From: F23-D06 sp045600525
GTDB lineage: Bacteria; Bacteroidota; Bacteroidia; Bacteroidales; WCHB1-69
Length of the DNA stretch: 15,560 bases
Assembly (NCBI GenBank): GCA_045600525.1
Contig: JAZRYC010000049.1
Span: forward strand, 1 to 15,560
Direction of reading: 5' to 3'
The number at the start of each line of letters is the position of its first letter. Positions within the stretch are counted from its first letter, which is position 1. Position numbers and translations under genes: made by a program. Below the pieces are notes generated by a model. The model ran no database searches. It was not told where the DNA came from and saw only the letters and a program-made list of their open reading frames with translations. Below, in pieces: positions 8,016 through 14,116 of the stretch.

Positions 8016-8041
8016 GAGAGATATCTTCACCCATATCTCTC
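8016..8041 (-). promoter_or_regulatory. Leader hairpin of rplM operon
   Basis: GAGAGATAT (8016-8024) pairs perfectly with ATATCTCTC (8033-8041) around an eight-base loop. It lies between the promoter and the rplM ATG, which is 24 bases downstream, within a leader of roughly 105 bases. No T-tract follows, so it is not a terminator. A uL13 autoregulatory element is a plausible inference; I did not match it to a named leader family. Confidence 0.5.
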
Positions 8042-8103
8042 TGATTTTTAATTAATTTTCCTTTACTAACATGAAGGACAATAATCGGTATATTTAAGGC
8101 CGG

Positions 8104-8133
8104 CAAAAGTACACTTTTTTTATTAAAAATCAA
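8104..8133 (-). promoter_or_regulatory. Bacteroidota-type promoter of rplM-rpsI-rpsB-tsf
   Basis: The minus strand reads a perfect -7 element TACTTTTG (8104-8111), with TTG (8131-8133) 19 bases upstream as the -33 element and an A/T-rich spacer. It would give a leader of about 105 bases before the rplM ATG. Confidence 0.75.
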
Positions 8134-8370
8134 GTACCCCGAAAATTTTTATTTTCAGGAAGATAATTGACCTGTAACACTACTTTAATTTGTAGAACCG
8201 CACCCACCCAGAGGGAGATAATGTTCGCTTAGAAAAATCTTGTATTTCCCATGCGAAGGATTGGCGCAAAACAATGGGAATAATATACGCATTCCCACAC
8301 CTTGGGGCCAGAAACGGACGCAATGAATTGCGTCCTACATCTTGACCCCTAATCCCTAAAACCTAATCCC
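8134..8370. other. Gene-free spacer between rplM promoter and batD
   Basis: No open reading frame worth calling lies here. The spacer holds two mutually exclusive hairpins (TTCCCAT 8246-8252 with ATGGGAA 8274-8280; GGGAAT 8276-8281 with ATTCCC 8291-8296), a REP-like palindrome (8316-8335) and a heptamer array (8348-8375) that runs into the batD stop codon. I see no clear T-tract terminator for batD. Confidence 0.6.
8316..8335. repeat. REP-like palindrome
   Basis: GGACGCAAT (8316-8324) and ATTGCGTCC (8327-8335) form a nine-base perfect inverted repeat separated by GA. Short palindromes of this GACGCAAT/ATTGCGTC type resemble dispersed extragenic repeats. Only one copy is in this window, so repetition cannot be shown here. 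Confidence 0.5.
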
Positions 8371-8375
8371 TTAAA
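8348..8375. repeat. Degenerate CCTAAnC heptamer array at the batD stop
   Basis: Four consecutive heptamers read cctaatc, cctaaaa, cctaatc and ccttaaa on the plus strand. The last overlaps the batD TAA (8371-8373). The array resembles the one that overlaps the ffh stop at 15099-15140. The function is unknown. Confidence 0.65.
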
Positions 8376-9786
8376 TCTTGTACGTCTTCGCCGGCGTCTT
8401 CAACTTTCTGTCCAAATCATCTGAGGCAGGCACGCGGGGACGTTCCGGCAGAATCTCTATCTGGAAGTCCTTCGTGGTAATGGTCTTATAGGTTCCCATT
8501 TCATAATTATAATAGGTATAGGTTGCCCCGGGAATAATGTAGGTACCTTCCGAACGAGGGACAATCGTATATTTGAACGTCTTGGTTCCGGAAACTATAT
8601 CTCCTTTGGCGGACACATGCGTCGTAACACGCGGCTTCGTCACATCAAAGTCGCCGGGAAAGTCCATAGACAAATCCTCAGCCAAAACATGATGTATGTT
8701 ACCCGTTCCCGACACACTGATCGTCAGTGTGAGCGGTTCGTTTACTCTCCCTTCTTCTTTCCCCAACGTAGAAGTGATGCTAAAATCGCCCACCACCTCC
8801 GTCTTTTCACTACTATGAGCACCGGGCAATGACTTCACTTTCAAAGTGAGTTCATTAGAACTGAGAGTCACATCCTTTCCCCGGGTGGTGGTTATCTTTC
8901 CCCAGAAGGGGTCGGTTACGACAGCCGGCACATTGATACGTAACGCAAGATTCAGTTTCGGAATAGTCAGTTTGCCTGTTTTTGTGGGATAGACTGCCGT
9001 CTGTTTGACAACAAATACGTTATAGGTTGTTCCATTGACAGTTTCCGTGCTCTGTTGCGCCCGATAGGGCATATCCAACGATTCCATCCAGAAATCGTTC
9101 GTCTGCGCAAAATTCGAACGTTCAATATTATATCCGCGAAGTTCTTGTTTGATGTAGAGTTTATGAGTCACCACCACCGCTTCCCCTTGATAGGCTTCTA
9201 ACTGAGTCGTGGAGGCTTTAAGGAAGATGTCGTCCTTCCCTATTTTGTCCTCTATCGCCACCTTTCCCTGCTTCGGTTGCGAAGGCTTTGACTGTGAAGG
9301 CTGACGTTGTTCACCAAACGGCCAGTTAAACTCCGGCATTTGGAACTGGAAGCAGTTGTCGGCCTGTGCGGGCTCCTCCTGAGGTATATTCTTCGGCGTC
9401 TTCACCACCTTTACCTCCACATAGTTGCTCTTCACCACCCGCCCATCAACGGAAAACACAACCCCGGGAATGGAAAACGTTCCTTCTTTCTCTCCTAACA
9501 AATAATATGTATAAGTATAGCTGGTGCTCTGTTCAACCTTTCCGTTCATCATCGTAATAGACGTACTGGAGCCTATACTCGGTCCGCTGATAAATTCAAA
9601 CTTCCCGAAATCAGACGAGACCACCTCACCCTTTTCCGACAACGTCACCGTATATTTGAACTGCTGTCCCACAGCCACTTCCGTAGGAGCTTTGGCAATA
9701 CAGGAATCATCTTGGGCAAAAGTCGGTGTACTCCACAACAATAGTCCTATTAAACAAAATAAAACAAGGCATGTAGTTTTTTTCAT
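8371..9786 (-). CDS. batD: BatD family protein, short form
   Basis: BatD proteins are exported, beta-sandwich proteins encoded with von Willebrand factor A proteins BatA/BatB and linked to oxygen or envelope-stress tolerance in Bacteroidota. The 471-residue product has a clear signal peptide (residues 1-24, ending TPTFA). A first Ig-like domain spans about 30-130, with KAPTEVAVGQQFKYTVTLS and GTFSIPGVVFSVDGR. A Pro/Gln/Ser-rich linker covers about 133-180. A second domain with QELRGYNIE and VVKQTAVYPTKTGKLTIP, and a third with TLTISVSGTGNIHHV and SEGTYIIPGATYTYYN, follow. Family members are often nearer 600 residues with a transmembrane helix after the third domain; here the protein stops soon after it and has none. 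No batA, batB, batC or batE lies beside it. The stop codon is embedded in a heptamer repeat array. Confidence 0.82.
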   Translation of the reverse strand: MKKTTCLVLFCLIGLLLWSTPTFAQDDSCIAKAPTEVAVGQQFKYTVTLSEKGEVVSSDFGKFEFISGPSIGSSTSITMMNGKVEQSTSYTYTYYLLGEKEGTFSIPGVVFSVDGRVVKSNYVEVKVVKTPKNIPQEEPAQADNCFQFQMPEFNWPFGEQRQPSQSKPSQPKQGKVAIEDKIGKDDIFLKASTTQLEAYQGEAVVVTHKLYIKQELRGYNIERSNFAQTNDFWMESLDMPYRAQQSTETVNGTTYNVFVVKQTAVYPTKTGKLTIPKLNLALRINVPAVVTDPFWGKITTTRGKDVTLSSNELTLKVKSLPGAHSSEKTEVVGDFSITSTLGKEEGRVNEPLTLTISVSGTGNIHHVLAEDLSMDFPGDFDVTKPRVTTHVSAKGDIVSGTKTFKYTIVPRSEGTYIIPGATYTYYNYEMGTYKTITTKDFQIEILPERPRVPASDDLDRKLKTPAKTYKI

Positions 9787-9856
9787 CGTTCTATCATTTA
9801 TAAGCGGATTACTAAACGAACAAGTATTCGATTTATTGTAAAAAATATGAGTAAAG

Positions 9857-9888
9857 AAAAAAAAGCCCGAACCGCTTCCGATTCGGGC
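9857..9888 (-). terminator. Terminator behind the orphan sorting-domain fragment
   Basis: GCCCGAA (9865-9871) pairs with TTCGGGC (9882-9888) around a ten-base loop, followed on the minus strand by eight T's (9864-9857). It sits 18 bases after the stop of the sorting-domain remnant and before batD, so it belongs to the remnant's original gene. Confidence 0.85.
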
Positions 9889-9906
9889 GAGAGGTCTGTC
9901 GCAGGA

Positions 9907-10113
9907 CTACCTCTTCACGAATTTCTGCGTGAGGGTCCCGCCCGGGAATGCAAGGCGTACGAAGTAGATCCCACGGCTGAGGGAGGAAACATCGACGGCG
10001 GCCCCGGAGCCCTGCGGCGCGCCCGTGGCAAGAACTCTCCCGTTCGCATCCAGAATCTGGACGGAGGTGAGGTCGGCAGCCGTGTCGGAAACGGTTTCCA
10101 GGGGCTGCCCAAT
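9907..10113 (-). pseudogene. Orphan T9SS C-terminal sorting domain, remnant of a cargo gene
   Basis: On the minus strand a frame runs from just after a TGA (10116-10114) to a TAG at 9909-9907. It encodes 68 residues with the type A sorting-domain pattern of T9SS cargo: LTSVQILDANGRVLATG, then VDVSSLSRGIYFVRL, and the terminal GTLTQKFVKR. These match the VNIYGLSGQL, MDISHLANGMYIL and ISFKKFTVAR elements of the intact cargo at 10219-11802. The usual YPNPA element, the passenger domain, a signal peptide and any ATG are missing, so this is the 3' stump of a lost gene. Hand count over 9911-10110 gives about 65 % G+C, far above the ~48 % around it, with C/G-ending codons. It retains a terminator. 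It could instead be a mobile or duplicated 3' cassette. Confidence 0.75.
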
Positions 10114-10142
10114 TCAAGATATAAGTTGTTAGAAAACAGATG

Positions 10143-10150
10143 CAAAAGTA
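10143..10150 (-). promoter_or_regulatory. Divergent -7 element facing the sorting-domain remnant
   Basis: The minus strand reads TACTTTTG, a perfect Bacteroidota -7 element, about 30 bases before the remnant's open frame. No TTG/TTTG is found at the right distance upstream, so activity is uncertain. It may be the surviving promoter of the lost gene or coincidence. Confidence 0.35.
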
Positions 10151-10163
10151 CAGAAAAATTGTG

Positions 10164-10171
10164 TACCTTTG
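10164..10171 (+). promoter_or_regulatory. -7 element of the T9SS cargo gene
   Basis: TACCTTTG matches the TAnnTTTG element perfectly and lies about 48 bases before the ATG at 10219. A clear -33 TTTG at 19-22 bases upstream is lacking, so only the -7 half is supported. Confidence 0.55.
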
Positions 10172-10218
10172 CTCGCTCGTTTAGCAACCATTTAATTATC
10201 ATTAAATAATCCACTATT

Positions 10219-11802
10219 ATGAAACAAACGTTTACATTTTTCATTCTTTTTTTCGCCTTTATTCTCTGCGGAAATGCGCAGACACTTTTGAACGAAGGCT
10301 TTGAAAGCGGCGCCTTGCCCAGTGGTTGGACCGCTATTGACAGCGACGGAGATGGGTTTAATTGGGATGCCACCCTATGGCAGAATCCGCATAGCGGAAA
10401 TCGGTGCATTGTATCGTCCTCTTACGACCTCCAAATGGGGCCACTTCTTCCTGACAATTGGTTGATTACTCCAGCCATCTTGCTCACTGGAAATGCCACT
10501 CTATCCTTCTATATATCTGGCGATGACCCTACTTATAACCAAGAGAACTACTCCGTATATATTTCCACCACGGGGACAGACATATCCGATTTCACCACCC
10601 TGCTGAAAACAGGGGTCACTAATGGTCACTACGAGCTACAGGAAGTGGACTTATCTGCCTTTACAGGACAGACCGTGCATATCGCCTTCCGTCATCATGA
10701 TGTCACGGACATGTACTATCTAAAGCTGGACGATGTAACCATTTCAGCCGTATCAAGTTCACCCTACATAGAGGTTCTCAACCCCACTCTTGACTTCGGC
10801 TATGTCAGCTATTCTGGCTTAGGCACTACTTCCATTGATGTAACCGGCTATACCTTAAGCAATCCCATTACCGCAAGCACCAACGCACCTTTTTCAGTTT
10901 CATCAGACAGCATAACCTTTGGAAACACAGCCACCCTTCCCACGCAAGGGGGGAAACTATACGTACGCTACACCCCCACGCAACTGGGCGAACAGACAGG
11001 AAGTGTTACCTTAAGCAGCACGGGAGCCAACAATGTTTCCATAGCATTGCAAGCATCCTCCACCAATTGCGAAAGCCTTCCCCTGCCCTACATCTACAAT
11101 TTTGACAACGAAGAGCAGACTGCCTGCTGGACTACCATTGATGTCAACGGGGACGCTGCCAACACGTTTGGAGAGTTCATCATCAGTCCGGCAGATGGAT
11201 TTGCCGTTTATGGTTTCTCCGCAGTGAATGCTGCCGACGATTGGTTGATTTCGCCATCCTTTGTCCTTGGAGAACGTACTGCAGCCGAGTTTAAATATTC
11301 CGCAACGGCAGATGGATATGGCTATGTGGCGCCCGAAAGATATGAAGTCTACGTCATTCCCACCGGTCAGACATACCAAACCGCCACTTTGGTGTTAGAG
11401 CCTCAACTTATCAGCAACACAGCGTGGTGGACGCAGCAGATTGACCTTTCCGCATTTGCCGGTCAGACACTGCAAGTGGCCTTCCACGTTATTTCCGATG
11501 CAAACGCCTTCATTTTCGGTATCAAAGACTTCCGTATTGAGAACGACATCGTTGGCATCAGCGAACATGAGATGCAAACAAATATCTATCCCAATCCTGC
11601 AAAAGAGGCCATTCACATCAGCGCGTCCTCAAATATCCGCGAAGTGAACATCTATGGGCTTTCCGGACAATTGATGGGTTCACTTTCCACCAGTGGTTTA
11701 GAAACCACGATGGACATTTCCCATCTTGCCAACGGCATGTACATCTTGGGCATTTCCACCGATGAGGGAATCAGCTTCAAGAAATTCACCGTGGCTAGAT
11801 AA
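10219..11802 (+). CDS. T9SS cargo protein with two choice-of-anchor-J-like modules
   Basis: This 527-residue protein is predicted to be exported by Sec and then moved across the outer membrane by type IX secretion. A signal peptide spans residues 1-20 (hydrophobic core, ending CGNA before Q). Module 1 (about 24-176) begins NEGFESGALPSGWTAIDSDGDG and contains DNWLITPAI and DLSAFTGQTVHIAFRHHD, the pattern of the choice-of-anchor J/cleaved-adhesin fold. Residues 182-280 form an Ig-like spacer (LDFGYVSYSGLG). Module 2 (about 290-441) repeats the pattern: YNFDNEEQTACWTTIDVNGD, DDWLISPSF, DLSAFAGQTLQVAFHV. A type A sorting domain (456-527) runs from IYPNPAKEAIHIS to KKFTVAR. No catalytic domain is visible, so adhesion or glycan/protein binding at the surface is inferred. 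The ATG is backed by the signal peptide and the -7 element. Confidence 0.88.
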   Translation: MKQTFTFFILFFAFILCGNAQTLLNEGFESGALPSGWTAIDSDGDGFNWDATLWQNPHSGNRCIVSSSYDLQMGPLLPDNWLITPAILLTGNATLSFYISGDDPTYNQENYSVYISTTGTDISDFTTLLKTGVTNGHYELQEVDLSAFTGQTVHIAFRHHDVTDMYYLKLDDVTISAVSSSPYIEVLNPTLDFGYVSYSGLGTTSIDVTGYTLSNPITASTNAPFSVSSDSITFGNTATLPTQGGKLYVRYTPTQLGEQTGSVTLSSTGANNVSIALQASSTNCESLPLPYIYNFDNEEQTACWTTIDVNGDAANTFGEFIISPADGFAVYGFSAVNAADDWLISPSFVLGERTAAEFKYSATADGYGYVAPERYEVYVIPTGQTYQTATLVLEPQLISNTAWWTQQIDLSAFAGQTLQVAFHVISDANAFIFGIKDFRIENDIVGISEHEMQTNIYPNPAKEAIHISASSNIREVNIYGLSGQLMGSLSTSGLETTMDISHLANGMYILGISTDEGISFKKFTVAR

Positions 11803-11829
11803 TAGATTTGCAACTAATTTTATGGGATA

Positions 11830-11871
11830 TTAACAAAAAAGCATCTGCAGATGCAGATGGTTTTTTGTTAA
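11830..11871. terminator. Bidirectional terminator between convergent genes
   Basis: TTAACAAAAAA (11830-11840) pairs with TTTTTTGTTAA (11861-11871), and inside it CATCTGC (11842-11848) pairs with GCAGATG (11853-11859) around AGAT, with one G-G mismatch between the two helices. The A and T runs let it terminate both the cargo gene (+) and the acyltransferase gene (-). The stop codon of the latter (11868-11870) lies within the right arm. Confidence 0.92.
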
Positions 11872-13286
11872 TTCATCACTTCGTTCAGACGATTAAGGAT
11901 ATCGGCGCGTTTCTTCACAGCCGTCTTATAGATATAGTTTCCTCTAAACCAGAAGCGGAAGCGACGCAGGCGGTTATAGACTTTCTTCACCGCCACTTTG
12001 GCGCGGAAATAGAAAATCACGGTCAGTAGGCAAAGCACGAACAATATGGGGATAAGCCACCACAGGTGCGTGGTAAAGCCCACTATCAACGAAAGGATGA
12101 CGAACCATATCGGGAAGGCCACCAACGTCCATATGGCGAAATGGAAGGAAGAATGCAGCATTTGGTCGTCGATGCGTCGTGTTATAAAGAAGCTGACATT
12201 AAAGGGAACAAGATAGAGCAGCCAGCCCACGATAATCAAGGGCAGAGCCAACAAGGACACAAAGGCACGTCCAAGGAAGCCCCAAACCCACATTTTCTGC
12301 GAGAAAACCCAATCGCGAAGATGCAGTTTCTCAATGGCACGAATATACTGATAGGTATCGTCCATTAAGGCTTTGTGCTTTTCGGGATCAGCTTTTTCGT
12401 ATTCTTCCAATTTAGCAACAATACGCTTTCCCACTTCCAACTGGCTGGGCAGGTGGCGAGGATCCGTAAATATATTACGATGCACTTCCTGACCATCCGG
12501 GCGTGTGATCACCAATGACTGTTCCTTCTGTAAGATGGCACGTCCGAAAATTTCACAAAGCATTTCATACTCTTCGTAATACTCCTTGGTCTTGATATTG
12601 AGCATCAGCTTTTCCACCTCCTCACGCGCCCGGTCGGTAAGCGTTTTCAGTGCCTGGGCAGGGTCTTCACGATACACATCGTATAAATAGGATATATCAA
12701 TCGGTTCGCCCACCGTCATCACCAGACGGCCCTGCACACTGAAATAGCTACTATAGTGATTAGACATCGGAAGCACGTAAACGGGCTCTTTGAAGTCCTT
12801 CTTTTCGGCGGCACGAAAGGCAATGCGAGCAAATCCCTTCTTGAAAGTACCCAAGAACCTGCGGTCTTGGTGCCCAGCTTCCGGGAACAATGCCACGACG
12901 CCGTTGTCATTCAGGATATTCGCCGACTGCACGAAAATATCCTCGTTGTGCTTCACATTGGCATATCCCACATCCTGAGCCCTAAAAGCCGGCATAATGC
13001 GCAGGAAATAAAGTCCTTTGGCGGCAATAGGTTTCTTAAAGATATCGGCACGGGCAATAAATACCGGGGCGCGACCATCTTTAGAAAACGAGAACAAGAT
13101 TCCCAAAGCATCACTCAGACCATTCTGGTGATTGGAAATGGCCACGATAGGTTTGTCCTTCGGGATACGTTCCGGGTGGAGCACATAGAAATGCTGATAG
13201 AAAACATAGTTATGCATTAAATGTATATAGGGATACAGTGCACTATATTTCCAATTCGGTTTGTGAATACCTTCAAAACTAATCAT
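11868..13286 (-). CDS. PlsC-like acyltransferase with C-terminal membrane segments
   Basis: The protein (472 residues) belongs to the glycerolipid acyltransferase superfamily, which transfers acyl groups to lysophospholipids or related acceptors at the inner membrane. Block I is SNHQNGLSD (52-59) with H53 and D59, that is H-x5-D rather than the textbook H-x4-D; this spacing occurs in a Bacteroidota-rich branch. Block III is FPEAGHQDRRFLGTFKKGFARIAFRA (134-159), and block IV-like VYVLPMSNHYSS and VMTVGEPIDISYLY follow. After a helical middle region, hydrophobic stretches at about 336-362 and 380-430 predict several transmembrane helices. It may be a glycerol-3-phosphate, 1-acyl-glycerol-3-phosphate or other acyltransferase; the exact acceptor cannot be read from sequence. 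It lies 62 nt after pepE and converges with the T9SS cargo gene. Confidence 0.85.
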   Translation of the reverse strand: MISFEGIHKPNWKYSALYPYIHLMHNYVFYQHFYVLHPERIPKDKPIVAISNHQNGLSDALGILFSFSKDGRAPVFIARADIFKKPIAAKGLYFLRIMPAFRAQDVGYANVKHNEDIFVQSANILNDNGVVALFPEAGHQDRRFLGTFKKGFARIAFRAAEKKDFKEPVYVLPMSNHYSSYFSVQGRLVMTVGEPIDISYLYDVYREDPAQALKTLTDRAREEVEKLMLNIKTKEYYEEYEMLCEIFGRAILQKEQSLVITRPDGQEVHRNIFTDPRHLPSQLEVGKRIVAKLEEYEKADPEKHKALMDDTYQYIRAIEKLHLRDWVFSQKMWVWGFLGRAFVSLLALPLIIVGWLLYLVPFNVSFFITRRIDDQMLHSSFHFAIWTLVAFPIWFVILSLIVGFTTHLWWLIPILFVLCLLTVIFYFRAKVAVKKVYNRLRRFRFWFRGNYIYKTAVKKRADILNRLNEVMN

Positions 13287-13301
13287 AGGCTATATGAAAT
13301 A

Positions 13302-13330
13302 ATGCGGAAACAGTATTTCTATTTCCGCAT
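13302..13330 (-). terminator. Hairpin between pepE and the acyltransferase gene
   Basis: ATGCGGAAA (13302-13310) pairs with TTTCCGCAT (13322-13330) around eleven bases. On the minus strand it is followed by TATTTC, a poor T-tract, so termination would be partial. It lies 16 bases before the acyltransferase ATG and could also affect that gene's translation. Confidence 0.45.
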
Positions 13331-13348
13331 AAAAATTTTAGTAAAGTA

Positions 13349-14095
13349 CTATCGAAGATTAAAGGAAAAGACATCGTCTGGATTCTTTTCAACGGGTTCC
13401 TGACCATAGCGAAGGACAATCATCTTACGAGTGCCTTTCAGCGTAATACGTTCGTTTTCAACCCAGAGGGCGGTACCTTCGCGCAGACCAGCCACGGTCA
13501 TCTGTTGATTGACGGCCAGATATTCGTTGATACGCACTTGGCGCGTTTCCCCACCATGACGAATGGCATCGTTGATATCTTGAGGATAGGGATCAATGTA
13601 GTGCGGATTGATTTGGAAGGGTACTAAATCAAGGCATTTAAAACTTTCCGGCATTACGATGGGCATGTCGTTAGTCGTGCACAATGTAGGGCAAGCCACA
13701 TTAGACCCTGCACTCCATCCCATATAGGGCGTTCCTTCCATCACCTTGCGACGGATCGGTTCGATAAGCTTGTTGCGATGCAGTTCGGCAACCAAATGAA
13801 ACGTATTGCCGCCACCCACCATAATCATGTCGGCTTGGTTAATCAGGGCAATGGGATCAGCCACTGCATGGGTAGAGAGGATCTTCTTTCCGAATTTGTC
13901 AAAGACACTCTGCACGCGAGCCGCGTAGGCATCATAGCTTTCCGGATAGACCTTGCCAGCCACATCCACACCGGCATAGGGAACAAAAACAATCTTTTGG
14001 GGTGTATTTTGAATAAATTCCTCAATCAAAGGAGTACACCAACCCAGATAGGGTTCTTTATAATTCGTTGAATTGCTTATCAATAAAAGTTTCAT
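13349..14095 (-). CDS. pepE: Dipeptidase E (alpha-aspartyl dipeptidase, S51 family)
   Basis: PepE hydrolyses dipeptides with N-terminal aspartate in the cytoplasm. The family nucleophile motif is clear, GWSAGSN, together with MVGGGNTFHLVAEL upstream and the INPHYIDPYP segment that supplies the catalytic histidine. Numbering from the upstream TTG discussed below, the serine is S130 and the histidine H167. I choose the ATG at 14095 (248 residues, MKLLLISNST). The frame also opens at a TTG six bases earlier, but MKLLLLSNS-like starts are typical. At 248 residues it is slightly longer than the ~230 of the E. coli enzyme, the excess being at the C-terminus (EPVEKNPDDVFSFNLR). It follows folD by 21 nt, so co-transcription is likely, and a hairpin follows its stop. 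Confidence 0.93.
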   Translation of the reverse strand: MKLLLISNSTNYKEPYLGWCTPLIEEFIQNTPQKIVFVPYAGVDVAGKVYPESYDAYAARVQSVFDKFGKKILSTHAVADPIALINQADMIMVGGGNTFHLVAELHRNKLIEPIRRKVMEGTPYMGWSAGSNVACPTLCTTNDMPIVMPESFKCLDLVPFQINPHYIDPYPQDINDAIRHGGETRQVRINEYLAVNQQMTVAGLREGTALWVENERITLKGTRKMIVLRYGQEPVEKNPDDVFSFNLR

Positions 14096-14116
14096 ACTCA
14101 AAAATTTAGGTAATAA

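Noticed and set aside
9847..10209. Plus-strand 120-residue frame over the high-GC region
   Set aside because: It is the exact complement frame of the sorting-domain fragment, has no recognisable domain, and gains its length from the high G+C. The minus-strand reading has clear T9SS motifs and a terminator.
11868..13286. H-x5-D in the acyltransferase as a broken active site
   Set aside because: The other blocks (FPEAGH, the KKGFARIAFRA region) are intact, and this spacing is, to my knowledge, found in a Bacteroidota branch of the family, so it is noted in the annotation and not treated as a defect.
14096..14101. TTG start of pepE adding two residues
   Set aside because: The ATG at 14095 yields the usual MKLLLISNS beginning and is the preferred codon.
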